A stretch of DNA of 64,000 nt. It comes from Streptosporangium sp. NBC_01755. Its GTDB lineage: Bacteria; Actinomycetota; Actinomycetes; Streptosporangiales; Streptosporangiaceae. The stretch is taken from the NCBI RefSeq assembly GCF_035917995.1, contig NZ_CP109131.1:1550001-1614000 (forward strand), given 5' to 3'. Each line of letters opens with the position of its first letter. Position 1 is the first letter of the stretch. Shown here in pieces: positions 27,346 to 36,484 of this stretch. The notes beneath the pieces were generated by a model. That model was given only the letters and a program-made list of their open reading frames with translations, had not been told where the DNA came from and did not search any database. The position numbers were made by a program, and so were the translations under genes.

Positions 27346-28485
27346 TCAGCCCCCGCGGGCGCGGGCCTGCTCGTAGCAGCGTTCGAAGCCTTCGAGCACC
27401 GCGGGCCAGGAGCTGCGGACGGGCTCGGTCTCCCGGTTGTTCGCCGCGATCGACTCGCGCAGCTCGCGGTCGCGGACCAGCCTGGCCACCGACGTGACCA
27501 GGTCGTCGAAGCTCCGCCCGAGCAACCCCTCCTTGCCCTGCCGGACGAAGTCGGCCACCCCGCTCTGCGCGCGTGCCACCACCGGCACCCCCGCCGACCT
27601 GGCCTCCAGCGCCGCCAGTCCAAAGGACTCGCGGGGCGCGGGGGCGACGAACACGTCCGTCGCGGCGAGCAGCTCGCGGATCTGGTCGCGGCTGTAGCGG
27701 CCGGGAAGCGAGACCCAGCCGGTCATGCCGTTGGCCCTCAGATAGCGCTCCATCCGTGATCGGGCCGGACCGTCCCCGACGACCGTGGCCCGCATCGGCG
27801 TTTCCCGAGGCACCAGGGCACGGGCCTCCCGCAGGAGCCGCAGCAGGCGGATCGGCTGCTTGCGGGGCGCCAGCCGCCCCACCGCGACGACATGCACCGG
27901 GTCGGACCGTACCGAACCCGTACCGGCGGAATCCGCACCGGCGGAATCGGCGGCAGGGGACGCGGCGCGCCAGCCGGAGACGTCCAGGCCGTTGGAGACC
28001 ACGTACACCGGTACGCCGGGCCCGGCCACCGCGCGGATCGGCAGGGCGGCCGCCTCGCTCACCGCGGTGCCCACCAGCCCCCAGCGGTGCCATCCGAACA
28101 GCAGCCGCAGCCCCCGGTAGATCGCCCTGGTGACCGGGTCCCACATGCTGTGCACGGTGACGACCAGGGGCAGCCCCGCCCGCGTCGCCGCCCGCACCCC
28201 CATCCAGGCGAACGGCGAGACCGCGCCGGTGTGCACGTGCACCACCTCGGGGCGCCGTGCCCTCATCAGGCGGAGCAGATGGCCCACCCCGAACGGGTGG
28301 ACCGGCAGGTCGAAGGGGAGTCCCGCGACGATCCTGTGCACTCCGGGGAGAGGCTCCCCCGGGGTGGCGGTCGCCACCTCGACATGGTGACCGGCCTCCC
28401 GCTGCATCCGGATCAGATCGGCGACCTGCACCTCGATCCCTCCGAGGCGCGGCAGGTAACAGTCACTGACATGGAGGATCCTCAC
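27346..28485 (-). CDS. GT4-family glycosyltransferase
   Basis: A 379-residue GT-B enzyme. N-terminal acceptor domain starts ILHVSDCYLPRLGGIEVQV, with VVHVHTGAVSPFAWMG; the donor domain has VVAVGRLAPRKQPIRLL and the nucleotide-sugar motif APRESFGLAALEARSAGVPVV (E-x7-E). The fold is shared with MshA, PimA-C and other lipid or thiol glycosyltransferases. GTG at 28485 is the natural start. It is divergent, 27 bp away, from the PIG-L deacetylase, suggesting joint action on an N-acetylglucosaminyl product (inference). Confidence 0.9.
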   Translation of the reverse strand: MRILHVSDCYLPRLGGIEVQVADLIRMQREAGHHVEVATATPGEPLPGVHRIVAGLPFDLPVHPFGVGHLLRLMRARRPEVVHVHTGAVSPFAWMGVRAATRAGLPLVVTVHSMWDPVTRAIYRGLRLLFGWHRWGLVGTAVSEAAALPIRAVAGPGVPVYVVSNGLDVSGWRAASPAADSAGADSAGTGSVRSDPVHVVAVGRLAPRKQPIRLLRLLREARALVPRETPMRATVVGDGPARSRMERYLRANGMTGWVSLPGRYSRDQIRELLAATDVFVAPAPRESFGLAALEARSAGVPVVARAQSGVADFVRQGKEGLLGRSFDDLVTSVARLVRDRELRESIAANNRETEPVRSSWPAVLEGFERCYEQARARGG

Positions 28486-28512
28486 GATGCCAGCGTAGAC
28501 CCGCGTGAGATC

Positions 28513-29379
28513 ATGCCTGTGTGCCCCCGAGGGCGCGCTCAACCCCCGCGAACGGAGTCCAGCCTGATCGGCAACGTCAAGACAGCGGTGTTCTTTCACG
28601 CCCATCCCGACGACGAGGCCCTGCTGACCGCGGGCACCATGGCGATGCTCGCCGCCGAGGGGCACCGGGTGGTGCTCGTCGTGGCGACCTCGGGTGAACG
28701 AGGCCAGGCCGACCTCGAACCCGGTGAGGCGCTGGGCGCCGCCCGGATGGCCGAGCTGTACGAATCGGCGGCCGCGCTCGGCTGCGCCCGGGTGGTGAAC
28801 CTCGGCTACGGAGATTCCGGGCTGGCTCCCGACGGTGGGATCGCCGACGACAGGCCGGACAACGCCTTCATCGACGCCGACACGGAGGAGGCCGCCCGGC
28901 GGCTGGCCGCCATCCTCACCGAGGAGAGGGCCGACCTGCTGACGACCTACGATCCGGCGGGGGGCTACGGGCACCCCGACCACGTCCAGGTGCACCGGGT
29001 CGGCGGCCGGGCCGCCGAGATCGCGAAGACCCCGATCGTGCTGGAGGCCACGGTCAACCGCGACCCCCTGCTGCGAGGGCTGCGGCTCGTCCGGAGGTTC
29101 TACCCGCAACTCGACATCCGTGCCTTCGAACGGGCCTACTCCCCCGGCGAGGTGATCACTCACCGGGTAGGCGTGCGGCGCTTCGCCCGCCAGAAGCGGG
29201 CGAGCATGGCCGCCCACGCCTCCCAGGCCACCGGCGCCGACACCCGCACGCTCGGAGTCATGCTCAAGATCCCCCAGCCCCTCTACCGTCTCGTCTTCGG
29301 CACCGAGTGGTACGTCAGGCGGGACGCCCCCCTGGGCTCCCGCCTGAGGCACCCGTTCGAAATTCCTCCCCGAGGATGA
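28513..29379 (+). CDS. PIG-L (LmbE-like) deacetylase
   Basis: A 288-residue zinc-dependent N-acetyl hydrolase family member: AVFFHAHPDDEALLTAGTMA (zinc-binding AHPDDE, ~28), and GGYGHPDHVQVHRVG (H-P-D-H, ~160) for the third ligand. Length and motifs match MshB/GlcNAc-PI deacetylase relatives. The start could be ATG 28513, GTG 28519 or an internal codon near 28565 that has GGAG upstream; motif position does not decide. Followed by the LPG-synthase-TM gene. Confidence 0.9.
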   Translation: MPVCPRGRAQPPRTESSLIGNVKTAVFFHAHPDDEALLTAGTMAMLAAEGHRVVLVVATSGERGQADLEPGEALGAARMAELYESAAALGCARVVNLGYGDSGLAPDGGIADDRPDNAFIDADTEEAARRLAAILTEERADLLTTYDPAGGYGHPDHVQVHRVGGRAAEIAKTPIVLEATVNRDPLLRGLRLVRRFYPQLDIRAFERAYSPGEVITHRVGVRRFARQKRASMAAHASQATGADTRTLGVMLKIPQPLYRLVFGTEWYVRRDAPLGSRLRHPFEIPPRG

Positions 29380-29413
29380 GTCCGGGAGCGGCACACTGGA
29401 TCGGGGGTGTTAC

Positions 29414-30475
29414 GTGAAGAGCAGATTGCTCCAGATCGGGTTGTCGGTCGCGTCGCTGGCGCTGGCCGCCACACTCGTGATCTTCATGCCCCAGGTCGTG
29501 GCGACCCTGACGGGCAAGCACGTCTCCTGGTCGCAGATCGGTGCCCAGTTCGCCGCGCTGAGCCCCGGAGGGATCGCGCTGATGGCCGGCGTCTGGCTGC
29601 TCAGCCTGCTGGCCTACACGTTCGTGCTGACCGCCTCCCTGCCCGGCCTGACCCACCTGCAGGCCCTGACGCTGAACGCGAGCGGCAGCGCGGTGAGCAA
29701 CCTGCTCCCCTTCGGCGGCGCGGCCGGGGTGGCGATGACGTTCGCGATGACCAGGGGCTGGGGTTTCCCCATCCGGGCCGTCGTGGTCTCCACCCTGACC
29801 AGCGGCATCTGGAACACCCTGTTCCGATTCCTGCTGCCCGCGGTGGGCATCATGGCCCTGCTGATCAGCGGGCAGCCGCTCAGCCCCTCGGTGACCGGGG
29901 CCGGCTGGGCGGGCGCGGTGTCCATCCTGGTGCTGGTCGCCGTGGTGATCACCGCGCTCTACTGGGACCGCGCCGCGGACGTCCTGGGCCGGGGCCTCGA
30001 CGCCCTCGTCCGCCTGTTCCCGGGCCGGATCCGCCCCGGCGAGCATGCCGTCTCCGAGGCGCTGGCCAAGCTGCGGGCCGACACCTCCGAGATCGTGCGG
30101 AGCCGCTGGGCCGGGCTGACGCTGGGCATGGTCTTCTTCCTGGGTTTTCAGTGGCTGATCCTGGTCGTCTGCCTGCACGCGACCGGCGCCTACCCGGGTC
30201 TGGCCCAGTCGATCGCCGCCTTCGCCCTGTCCCGCATTCTGACCACGGCCTTGGTGACTCCCAGCGGGGCGGGAATAATGGAGGCGGGAACCGTCGGCGC
30301 GCTGGTCTTCTTCGGTGCTCCGCTGGACTCCGCCACCGCCGCCGCGCTGCTTTTCGGGTTCTGGACCTACACTGTCGAAATCCCCTTCGGTGGACTGGCG
30401 CTCGGCGCGTGGTCGTTCCTGCGCCGGCGTGAGAACGCCGCACCGGCCCCTGAAAAGGAGCCGATCAGCCGCTAG
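29414..30475 (+). CDS. LPG-synthase transmembrane (UPF0104-like) protein
   Basis: A 353-residue polytopic protein with about eight helices and the family patterns NASGSAVSNLLPFGGAAGVAMTF and LTTALVTPSGAGIMEAG. It matches the membrane half of lysylphosphatidylglycerol synthase/flippase without the catalytic soluble half, so it may flip or protect a lipid. GTG at 29414 follows GGGGGTG. Adjacent PIG-L and GT4 genes suggest a glycolipid substrate. Confidence 0.85.
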   Translation: MKSRLLQIGLSVASLALAATLVIFMPQVVATLTGKHVSWSQIGAQFAALSPGGIALMAGVWLLSLLAYTFVLTASLPGLTHLQALTLNASGSAVSNLLPFGGAAGVAMTFAMTRGWGFPIRAVVVSTLTSGIWNTLFRFLLPAVGIMALLISGQPLSPSVTGAGWAGAVSILVLVAVVITALYWDRAADVLGRGLDALVRLFPGRIRPGEHAVSEALAKLRADTSEIVRSRWAGLTLGMVFFLGFQWLILVVCLHATGAYPGLAQSIAAFALSRILTTALVTPSGAGIMEAGTVGALVFFGAPLDSATAAALLFGFWTYTVEIPFGGLALGAWSFLRRRENAAPAPEKEPISR

Positions 30476-30492
30476 ATTGGGAAATACCTTGT

Positions 30493-33400
30493 GTGCGATT
30501 GGAAGGCCCACATAGCGTGGCGGCTGACATGGTGGCGTTCCGAGTTCTCGGCCCGGTCGAGGCGCATTCCAGTGAGGACCAGCTCGACTTGGGCGGGCTC
30601 CGTCAACGTGCGGTCCTGGCGCGCCTGCTCGTCGCGCGTGGGCAGGTCGTTCCCGTCGACTCCCTGCTGTACGACCTGTGGGACGACGACGCCGCCAAGG
30701 GCGCGCAGTCGGGCCTTCAGGTCTACATCTCCCGGCTGCGCAGGGTGCTGGAGCCCGGCCGTCCACGCGGAGGCCCCAACCGGCTGCTGGTGACTGTGGC
30801 CTCGGGCTACGCGCTGCGCGCCGCCCCCGAGCAGGTCGACGCGCTCCGCTTCGAGACGCTGGTCCGCACCGCCGGAGAGCAGCTGGAGGGTGACGACCCC
30901 ACCTCCGCGCGGCCCCGCCTGGAGAAGGCCCTGGGCCTGTGGCGCGGCACCCCGTACTCCGACTTCGCCGACCAGCCGTGGGCCGAGGCCGAGGTCAACC
31001 GGCTCGCCGAGCTGCGCCTGGTGGCCCGTGAGCGGCACGCCGACAGCGGCCTGCGGATGGGCATGCCCGCGGAGGCGGTGCCCGACCTGGAGGCGCTGAC
31101 CACCGAGCATCCGCTCCGCGAGGAGGGCTGGCGGCTGCTGGCCCTGGGCCTGTACCGCTGCGGGCGGCAGGGCGAGGCGCTGGCCGCGCTGCGCAGGGCG
31201 CGCACGATCCTCTCCGAGGAACTGGGCATCGACCCCGGCCCCGCGCTGCGCAAGCTGGAGTCCGACATCCTGTCCCAGGATCCGGGTCTGCAGCTCGCCG
31301 CCCCGCCACCGGCCAGGCAGCGCCAGCAGGTGACCGCCGACACCTGGCCGCCCAGGCCCGCGGTGGCCCAGGTGAAGCTCCCCCCGCTGGAGCCCGAGCC
31401 GTTCGTCGGCCGCGACGCGGAGCTGAGCAGGTTGACCACCGCCGCGGCCAGGACCGGCCGCTTCACGGTCGCGATCATCAGCGGTGACGCGGGCGCCGGC
31501 AAGACCACGCTGGTCCGCCAGCTCAACATGCGGCTGTCCGACGACGGGTGGGGCATCTCCTCCGGGGCCTGCCCCGACAGCAGTGCCACTCCCCCCGGAT
31601 GGGCCTGGGTGGAGATCCTGCGCACCCTGGTGAGCGCGGCCGGCCCGGGCGAGTACGCCGCACTGCTGGCCCCGCTCCTGGACGACGCGGCCCCCGAGCC
31701 CGACGACGACCAGGCCTCCGGCGGATTCCGGCTGCACCGGGCGGTGGGCGGCTACCTCGCCGCCGTCGCCAAGGAGACGCCGATCCTGCTGACCCTGGAG
31801 GACCTGCACTGGGCCGACGACCAGACGCTGGCGCTGCTTCGCGCGCTGCCGAGCCTGCTGGCCACCAGCCGGGTGCTGCTGGTGGTGACCTGCCGCGACA
31901 GCGAGCTGAGTGACCAGCAGGCCGACGTGCTGGCCGCGCTGGCCAGGCTCGGTCCCGTCCGGGTCGGTCTCACCGGGCTCGACACCAAGGCGGTGGCCGA
32001 GCTGGTCCGGGCGACCTGCGTGCGCGAGGTCGACGAGGACGCGGTCAACAGCATCGTCGAGCGCACCGGCGGCAACCCCTTCTTCGTCCGCGAGACGGTG
32101 CGCCTGCTCGACGCCGAAGCGGTGAGCGACCGCGCGACGGCCGCCGAGGTGATCTCCGGCGTGCCGTCGGGCGTCCGTGACGTGCTGCGGAGGCGGATCT
32201 CCCGGCTGCCCGTGACCGCCCAGCAGATCCTGCTGCAGGCCGCGGTGATCGGCCGCGACGTCGACGTGGACGTGCTGGTCGACGTCTCCGGCGACGAGGA
32301 CGCCGTGGTCGACGCGGTGGAGGCGGCGCTGCTCGCCGGGCTGGTCACCGAACCGGGCCCCGGCATGCTCCGATTCGACCACGACCTGGTCCGCGACACG
32401 CTTTACTCCGACGCCTCCCGCCTGCGCCGCTCCCGGATGCACGCCGCGGTGGCCGCGGTGATCGAGCGCAGGAATCCCGGTGACGTGGCCGCGCTGGCCC
32501 ACCACTATGACTCGGCGGGCACCAGCGAGACCGCCATCAAGGCGGTGCACTACGCCGGGCTCGCCGCCGAGCAGGCCGAGCGCCGCTTCGCCCACCGCGA
32601 GGCCGCCACCCTGTGGGAGCAGGCCATCGCCGCCTTCGACAGGTCGGGCATCACCCACACTCCCGACAGCACCAGGGAGCGGCTGCTGCTGACCCTGCGG
32701 CTGATCAAGGCACTGGCGCTCTGCGGCGACATGGCCGCGGCCCGCAGGCGGCGGCGTGAGGCGATGGACGCCGCACTGCCGCTGGGCAACCTGGAGCTCA
32801 CCGCCCGGGTGGCCGCCTCGCTGGCGGTGCCGCACAAGGGCATGGCCCGCGACTTCACCCGTACTGCCTGGGAGATCGTCGACGTCGCCGAGCAGGCGCT
32901 GGTCGAGTTGCCCGCCGGTGAGCAGTCGCTGCGGGCGAGCCTGCTGGCCACGCTCGCCCTGGAGCTGGAGGGGTCGGCCACTCCCCGGGGCGAGCAGGCC
33001 TCGCTGGAGGCCGAGGAACTGGCCAGGCGGTCCGGCGACCCCGCCCTGCTGGCGACCGCGCTGAGCGGGCGGCTGCGCCAGTCGTACGGCATCACGCCGG
33101 TGGGCGAGCGCGAGGTCATCGGCAGGGAGCTGCTGGAGGTCGGCAGGGCGACCGGGCAGATCTCGGTGCAGGCACTGGCCCACCTCGTGCTGATGGAGTG
33201 CGCTGCCGCCTCGGGCGCGTTCGCCGAAGCCGACGCACACGTGGCCGCCACCGAGAAGCTGGCCAGGCAGTACGGCCTGCCCGCGCCGGCCGCCGTGGTC
33301 GCCTGGTACGCCGGGCAGCGCCTGATGATCGCCGGTGACTTCGCCGGGGCGGAGCGCGCCTACCGCGACGCGGCGAGGCTGACCGCCAGGGCCGGCATGC

Positions 33401-33900
33401 TGGAGGGCCGCCAGGACCTGCCGCTGATCACCACGTTCTGCCTGAACCTGGTCAACGGGCAGGCCGCCAAGATGGTCGAGCCACTGGCCGAGGCGCACCA
33501 GCGCGGGGCCAAATGGACACTCGACGCCTACGCGGTGGCCCTCGCCTCGGCGGGCCACCATCGCGACGCGAGGGCCGTCATCGCGGTGAAGACGCCGGTG
33601 CGCCCCGACTTCCTCTACGAGCTGGCGATGATCTGGCGGGCGCTGGCGGGCATGCTGCTGGACGACCGGGAGCGGATGATCGAGGCGTACGACACGCTGA
33701 AGCCGTTCGCCGACCGGATCGCGGGCGCCGGAACCGGCGTGGTGGCACTCTGGCCGGTCGCCCTGACCTTGGGCGACCTGGCGCTGCGGCTGGGCTTCAC
33801 CGACGCGGTGCGGCCGCACTACGAGAACGCCCTCGCGGTGGCCGAGCGGGTCGGCGTGAGCCGGTGGGTGGAGGCGGCACGGCGCTCCCTCGGCGGCTGA
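30493..33900 (+). CDS. SARP/BTAD regulator fused to AAA ATPase and TPR-like domain
   Basis: An AfsR-like giant of ~1135 residues: OmpR-type DNA-binding domain (~12-105; FRVLGPVEAHS, SGLQVYISRLRRVLEPG), BTAD (~110-260; FADQPWAEAEVNRLAEL), AAA ATPase with Walker A SGDAGAGKTTLVRQ (~329) and Walker B LLTLEDLHWADD (~432), then a long helical repeat region. Such proteins activate secondary-metabolism or developmental genes. ATG at 30529 (MVAFRVLGPVEA) or GTG 30517 may be the true start; TAGATT at 30473 and TACCTT at 30485 are candidate -10 elements. Confidence 0.9.
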   Translation: MRLEGPHSVAADMVAFRVLGPVEAHSSEDQLDLGGLRQRAVLARLLVARGQVVPVDSLLYDLWDDDAAKGAQSGLQVYISRLRRVLEPGRPRGGPNRLLVTVASGYALRAAPEQVDALRFETLVRTAGEQLEGDDPTSARPRLEKALGLWRGTPYSDFADQPWAEAEVNRLAELRLVARERHADSGLRMGMPAEAVPDLEALTTEHPLREEGWRLLALGLYRCGRQGEALAALRRARTILSEELGIDPGPALRKLESDILSQDPGLQLAAPPPARQRQQVTADTWPPRPAVAQVKLPPLEPEPFVGRDAELSRLTTAAARTGRFTVAIISGDAGAGKTTLVRQLNMRLSDDGWGISSGACPDSSATPPGWAWVEILRTLVSAAGPGEYAALLAPLLDDAAPEPDDDQASGGFRLHRAVGGYLAAVAKETPILLTLEDLHWADDQTLALLRALPSLLATSRVLLVVTCRDSELSDQQADVLAALARLGPVRVGLTGLDTKAVAELVRATCVREVDEDAVNSIVERTGGNPFFVRETVRLLDAEAVSDRATAAEVISGVPSGVRDVLRRRISRLPVTAQQILLQAAVIGRDVDVDVLVDVSGDEDAVVDAVEAALLAGLVTEPGPGMLRFDHDLVRDTLYSDASRLRRSRMHAAVAAVIERRNPGDVAALAHHYDSAGTSETAIKAVHYAGLAAEQAERRFAHREAATLWEQAIAAFDRSGITHTPDSTRERLLLTLRLIKALALCGDMAAARRRRREAMDAALPLGNLELTARVAASLAVPHKGMARDFTRTAWEIVDVAEQALVELPAGEQSLRASLLATLALELEGSATPRGEQASLEAEELARRSGDPALLATALSGRLRQSYGITPVGEREVIGRELLEVGRATGQISVQALAHLVLMECAAASGAFAEADAHVAATEKLARQYGLPAPAAVVAWYAGQRLMIAGDFAGAERAYRDAARLTARAGMLEGRQDLPLITTFCLNLVNGQAAKMVEPLAEAHQRGAKWTLDAYAVALASAGHHRDARAVIAVKTPVRPDFLYELAMIWRALAGMLLDDRERMIEAYDTLKPFADRIAGAGTGVVALWPVALTLGDLALRLGFTDAVRPHYENALAVAERVGVSRWVEAARRSLGG

Positions 33901-33906
33901 CCCGCC

Positions 33907-34485
33907 TCAGCAGCCGACCAGGAACCTCTCGCTGCGCAGCGGGGCGTCACCGGAGACGACGAGCACGACGCGATACCAGCCGGGGTTGTTGATGATCCGG
34001 GGCTGCCACTCGACGGTCTGGCTCTCCCCGGTGAAGCCGGAGCTCGCGCTCAGGTAGGCGTACCAGCGGTGGGTCTTCGAGCTCCAGCGCTCCAGGCGCC
34101 AGCCGTAGGAGACGGCGGCCCGGGGGTCGTCGTTGTCGACCACGCCCTGGGCCAGGTAGGGCCTGTCGCAGGGACCGAACGCGTCGATCGCGCCAACGGT
34201 GACCGTACCCGCCACCGGGGCCTGCTCCGTGGTGACCGTACCCGCCACCGGGGCCTGCTCCGTGGTGGTCGGCATCGACCTCGCGGAGAGCACCACGGTC
34301 CGCACCGGTGCCCGCGTCGCCGTGCCGGCCGTGACTTCCTGCCCGACCGGCATCCTGGCGGGGGTGCCGTACGCGGTCTCCACTCCCAGATAGGCTCCGG
34401 CGAAGGCAAGGGTGGCGATGAGCAGCTTGACGACGCTCGCGGTCCCACTCGCCACCACCGGCGCCATACTGCTACGCGAACCCAT
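33907..34485 (-). CDS. Secreted or membrane-anchored protein, unknown
   Basis: A 192-residue protein with an N-terminal hydrophobic segment (SVVKLLIATLAFAGAYLGVETA), a linker containing TTEQAPVAGTV twice in tandem (a 33-bp duplication), and a beta-rich outer domain with two cysteines (FGPCDRPYLAQG ... RFLVGC). Segments such as YGWRLERWSSKTHRWYAYL and NNPGWYRVVLVVSGD suggest an Ig-like fold. ATG 34485 with GAGAAAGG is preferred to GTG 34494. Confidence 0.7.
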   Translation of the reverse strand: MGSRSSMAPVVASGTASVVKLLIATLAFAGAYLGVETAYGTPARMPVGQEVTAGTATRAPVRTVVLSARSMPTTTEQAPVAGTVTTEQAPVAGTVTVGAIDAFGPCDRPYLAQGVVDNDDPRAAVSYGWRLERWSSKTHRWYAYLSASSGFTGESQTVEWQPRIINNPGWYRVVLVVSGDAPLRSERFLVGC

Positions 34486-34636
34486 GACAGACACCTTTCT
34501 CCGTTACCCCCAGGTGTATGCCACGGTGGTTGCTCTGGAGTTGACGTCCGCTTGCAGTTCGCGTGCCTAAGGGGACTCCCGCCGCAACGGATGAGGTAAG
34601 CCTGCCCTAATATCAAGTCAAGCAGGCGGAGCGACC

Positions 34637-35200
34637 TTGGCGGTGATGTTCAGAGTGCGACCTGTTGTGGTGGGTATCCCCGACCCCGCTTCCGCGTCCT
34701 TCCTGGGCATGCCCCTGTGGCTCTGGGTGATCATCGGTGGCGTGGCCCTGTTCGGCGCGTTCCAGGCCTACTACTGGATCGGCCACGTCCTGGGCTCCAG
34801 GCTCTACACCTCCCGCCTGGGCACCAAGATCGGCCAGGAGAACATCCTGCGGGTCGAGAACGTCGTCAGGAAGTGGGGCGCGCTCGCCGTCTACGCCTGT
34901 TTCTGGGTGCCCGGGCTGCGCCACACGCTGCCCTGGGTGGCCGGGGTGCTGCGGATCTCCTATCCCTGGTACGTCGTGGCCAGCGCGCTCGGCTGCCTGA
35001 CCTGGGTGCCGGTGACGTCCTTCGGCCTGTACTCGGTGATCTGGGGCTGGCTGGAGCTGGCCATGCGGTCGCCGCTCCTGGCGGCCCTGGCGGGCCTGGC
35101 GGCGGTCGCGCTGGTCGCCGGGCTCGTCCGCCGTCGCCGGCGCCGTCGCCGGACCGCCCGCGACGAGGCGGACAGGCCGACCGCCGCCACCACCACCTGA
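34637..35200 (+). CDS. DedA/VTT-family membrane protein
   Basis: A 187-residue protein with four to five membrane segments. ENVVRKWGALAVYACFWVPG and LRHTLPWVAGVLRISYPWYV follow the DedA (VTT) pattern of a re-entrant loop with a conserved R/PG, a family involved in undecaprenyl-phosphate or lipid recycling. It is shorter than typical DedA proteins. The C-terminus is Arg-rich. TTG 34637 follows GGAG at five bases; GTG 34643 and ATG 34646 are alternatives. Confidence 0.75.
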   Translation: MAVMFRVRPVVVGIPDPASASFLGMPLWLWVIIGGVALFGAFQAYYWIGHVLGSRLYTSRLGTKIGQENILRVENVVRKWGALAVYACFWVPGLRHTLPWVAGVLRISYPWYVVASALGCLTWVPVTSFGLYSVIWGWLELAMRSPLLAALAGLAAVALVAGLVRRRRRRRRTARDEADRPTAATTT

Positions 35201-35316
35201 CTCCCGTGGGTCGCCCCGGGCGTGGTCGCCGGCACGTTCACGGCGAGGCCGACAGGCCGACCGCCACCACCTGACACGCACCGATCCCGACCCTTCTGAC
35301 ACGCGCCGATCCCGCC
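35164..35316. repeat. Duplicated 3' end of the DedA gene plus a second direct repeat
   Basis: The last ~35 bases of the gene including the stop (35166-35201) recur at 35244-35276 with a few changes. Immediately after, TGACACGCACCGATCCCG (35272-35289) repeats at 35298-35315 with one change. Confidence 0.8.
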
Positions 35317-35406
35317 GCCGTGCGGGATCCTCCTTTCCCGCCGCCGATGTCAACTTTCCATCGCCAAACCGCCAACTTCCGCATATTGACGGTGGCCTCT
35401 GCCAGC

Positions 35407-36414
35407 ATGGCTCGCATGCATCACGGGGGAATCCGCCTCATCGCCCGCGCCGCGCTGGTCGCCGCGGCCACCCTGGCCACCGCGTCCCCGACGTCGGCCC
35501 TGGCCGCCGGTTCCCCGGAATCCACCCTGGTCACCGGACCGGCCGCGGCGGCTTTCAGCCCCGCACCCGCCGGGAAAAAGCCCGCCTCCGTGCCCTCGGT
35601 GCCGGGACGGGCAGCGTACCTGTACGACACGGACACGGGAGCGGTCCACCTGAGCAAGCAGGCCGGCAGGCGGATGCCGGTGGCCAGCCTGACAAAGATC
35701 ATGACAGCGTACGTCGTGCTCAGGGAGGCGAGGCTGGACGACACCGTCACGATCCAGGCGGCGGATGTGCGGCATGCGGCGTCGAACGGCGCGGCCCACG
35801 CCTCCCTGAGCGCCGGGGAGCGGCTGACCGTCAGGGACCTGCTGTACGCGACCATGCTCCCCTCCGGGGCGGACGCCTCCCACGCCCTGGCCCGCGTCTA
35901 CGGTCCCGGCAACGCGAGGTTCGTGGCGAAGATGAACGCCACGGCCCGCTCCATGGGCCTGGTCGACACCGCCTACGCCAGCGCCGACGGCCTGCCGAAG
36001 CCGGCACCCGGCCACTCCACGGCCTCAGATCAGGCGAAGCTGGCGGACATCGCGCTGCGCGACCCGGTGCTGCGGACCATCGCCTCCGCCAGGCGCCATG
36101 TCGTGGCCAGGTCCAAGGTGCACCGGGCACACTCCTGGACCAACACCAACAAGCTGCTCGGCAAGGCTCCCGGGGTCCTGGGCCTCAAGACCGGCTACAC
36201 CAGCGCCGCCGGATACTGCCTGTCGTTCGCCGCCGACCGTGACGGCCACCGCCTCATCGGCGTCATCCTCGGCGAGTCCGACGCCGACCGGCGCTTCCAG
36301 ACCGCGGCGCGGCTCCTGGCCTGGGCGAGCGAGCAGGGACTCCCCCGAGAGGCCCGGGCCGGCACCGGAGGCGAGGTCGCTCGACCTGCCGAAAGTCTCC
36401 ACCGCGACATGTGA
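35407..36414 (+). CDS. D-alanyl-D-alanine carboxypeptidase (peptidase S11)
   Basis: A 335-residue secreted penicillin-binding-type enzyme trimming peptidoglycan stem peptides. Signal peptide IARAALVAAATLATASPTSA; catalytic SxxK in VASLTKIM (Ser ~94), SxN-equivalent in LPSGADASH (~154; Ala in place of Asn), KTG in GLKTGYTSAAGYC (~261). The SGA variant of the second motif deserves note but occurs in some S11 enzymes. Start uncertain among ATG 35407, 35416 and 35347; the signal peptide fits 35407 or 35416. Confidence 0.9.
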   Translation: MARMHHGGIRLIARAALVAAATLATASPTSALAAGSPESTLVTGPAAAAFSPAPAGKKPASVPSVPGRAAYLYDTDTGAVHLSKQAGRRMPVASLTKIMTAYVVLREARLDDTVTIQAADVRHAASNGAAHASLSAGERLTVRDLLYATMLPSGADASHALARVYGPGNARFVAKMNATARSMGLVDTAYASADGLPKPAPGHSTASDQAKLADIALRDPVLRTIASARRHVVARSKVHRAHSWTNTNKLLGKAPGVLGLKTGYTSAAGYCLSFAADRDGHRLIGVILGESDADRRFQTAARLLAWASEQGLPREARAGTGGEVARPAESLHRDM

Positions 36415-36484
36415 GCCTGCCCGCCCCTGCCGGACGGCATCCACTCCGAGCACCGGTTGCCTATGGGGCCCGGACCCGTGAGGC

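Noticed and set aside
30472..33819. A 1115-codon frame on the minus strand inside the SARP gene
   Set aside because: Antisense shadow of the regulator; low-complexity residue use and no motif.
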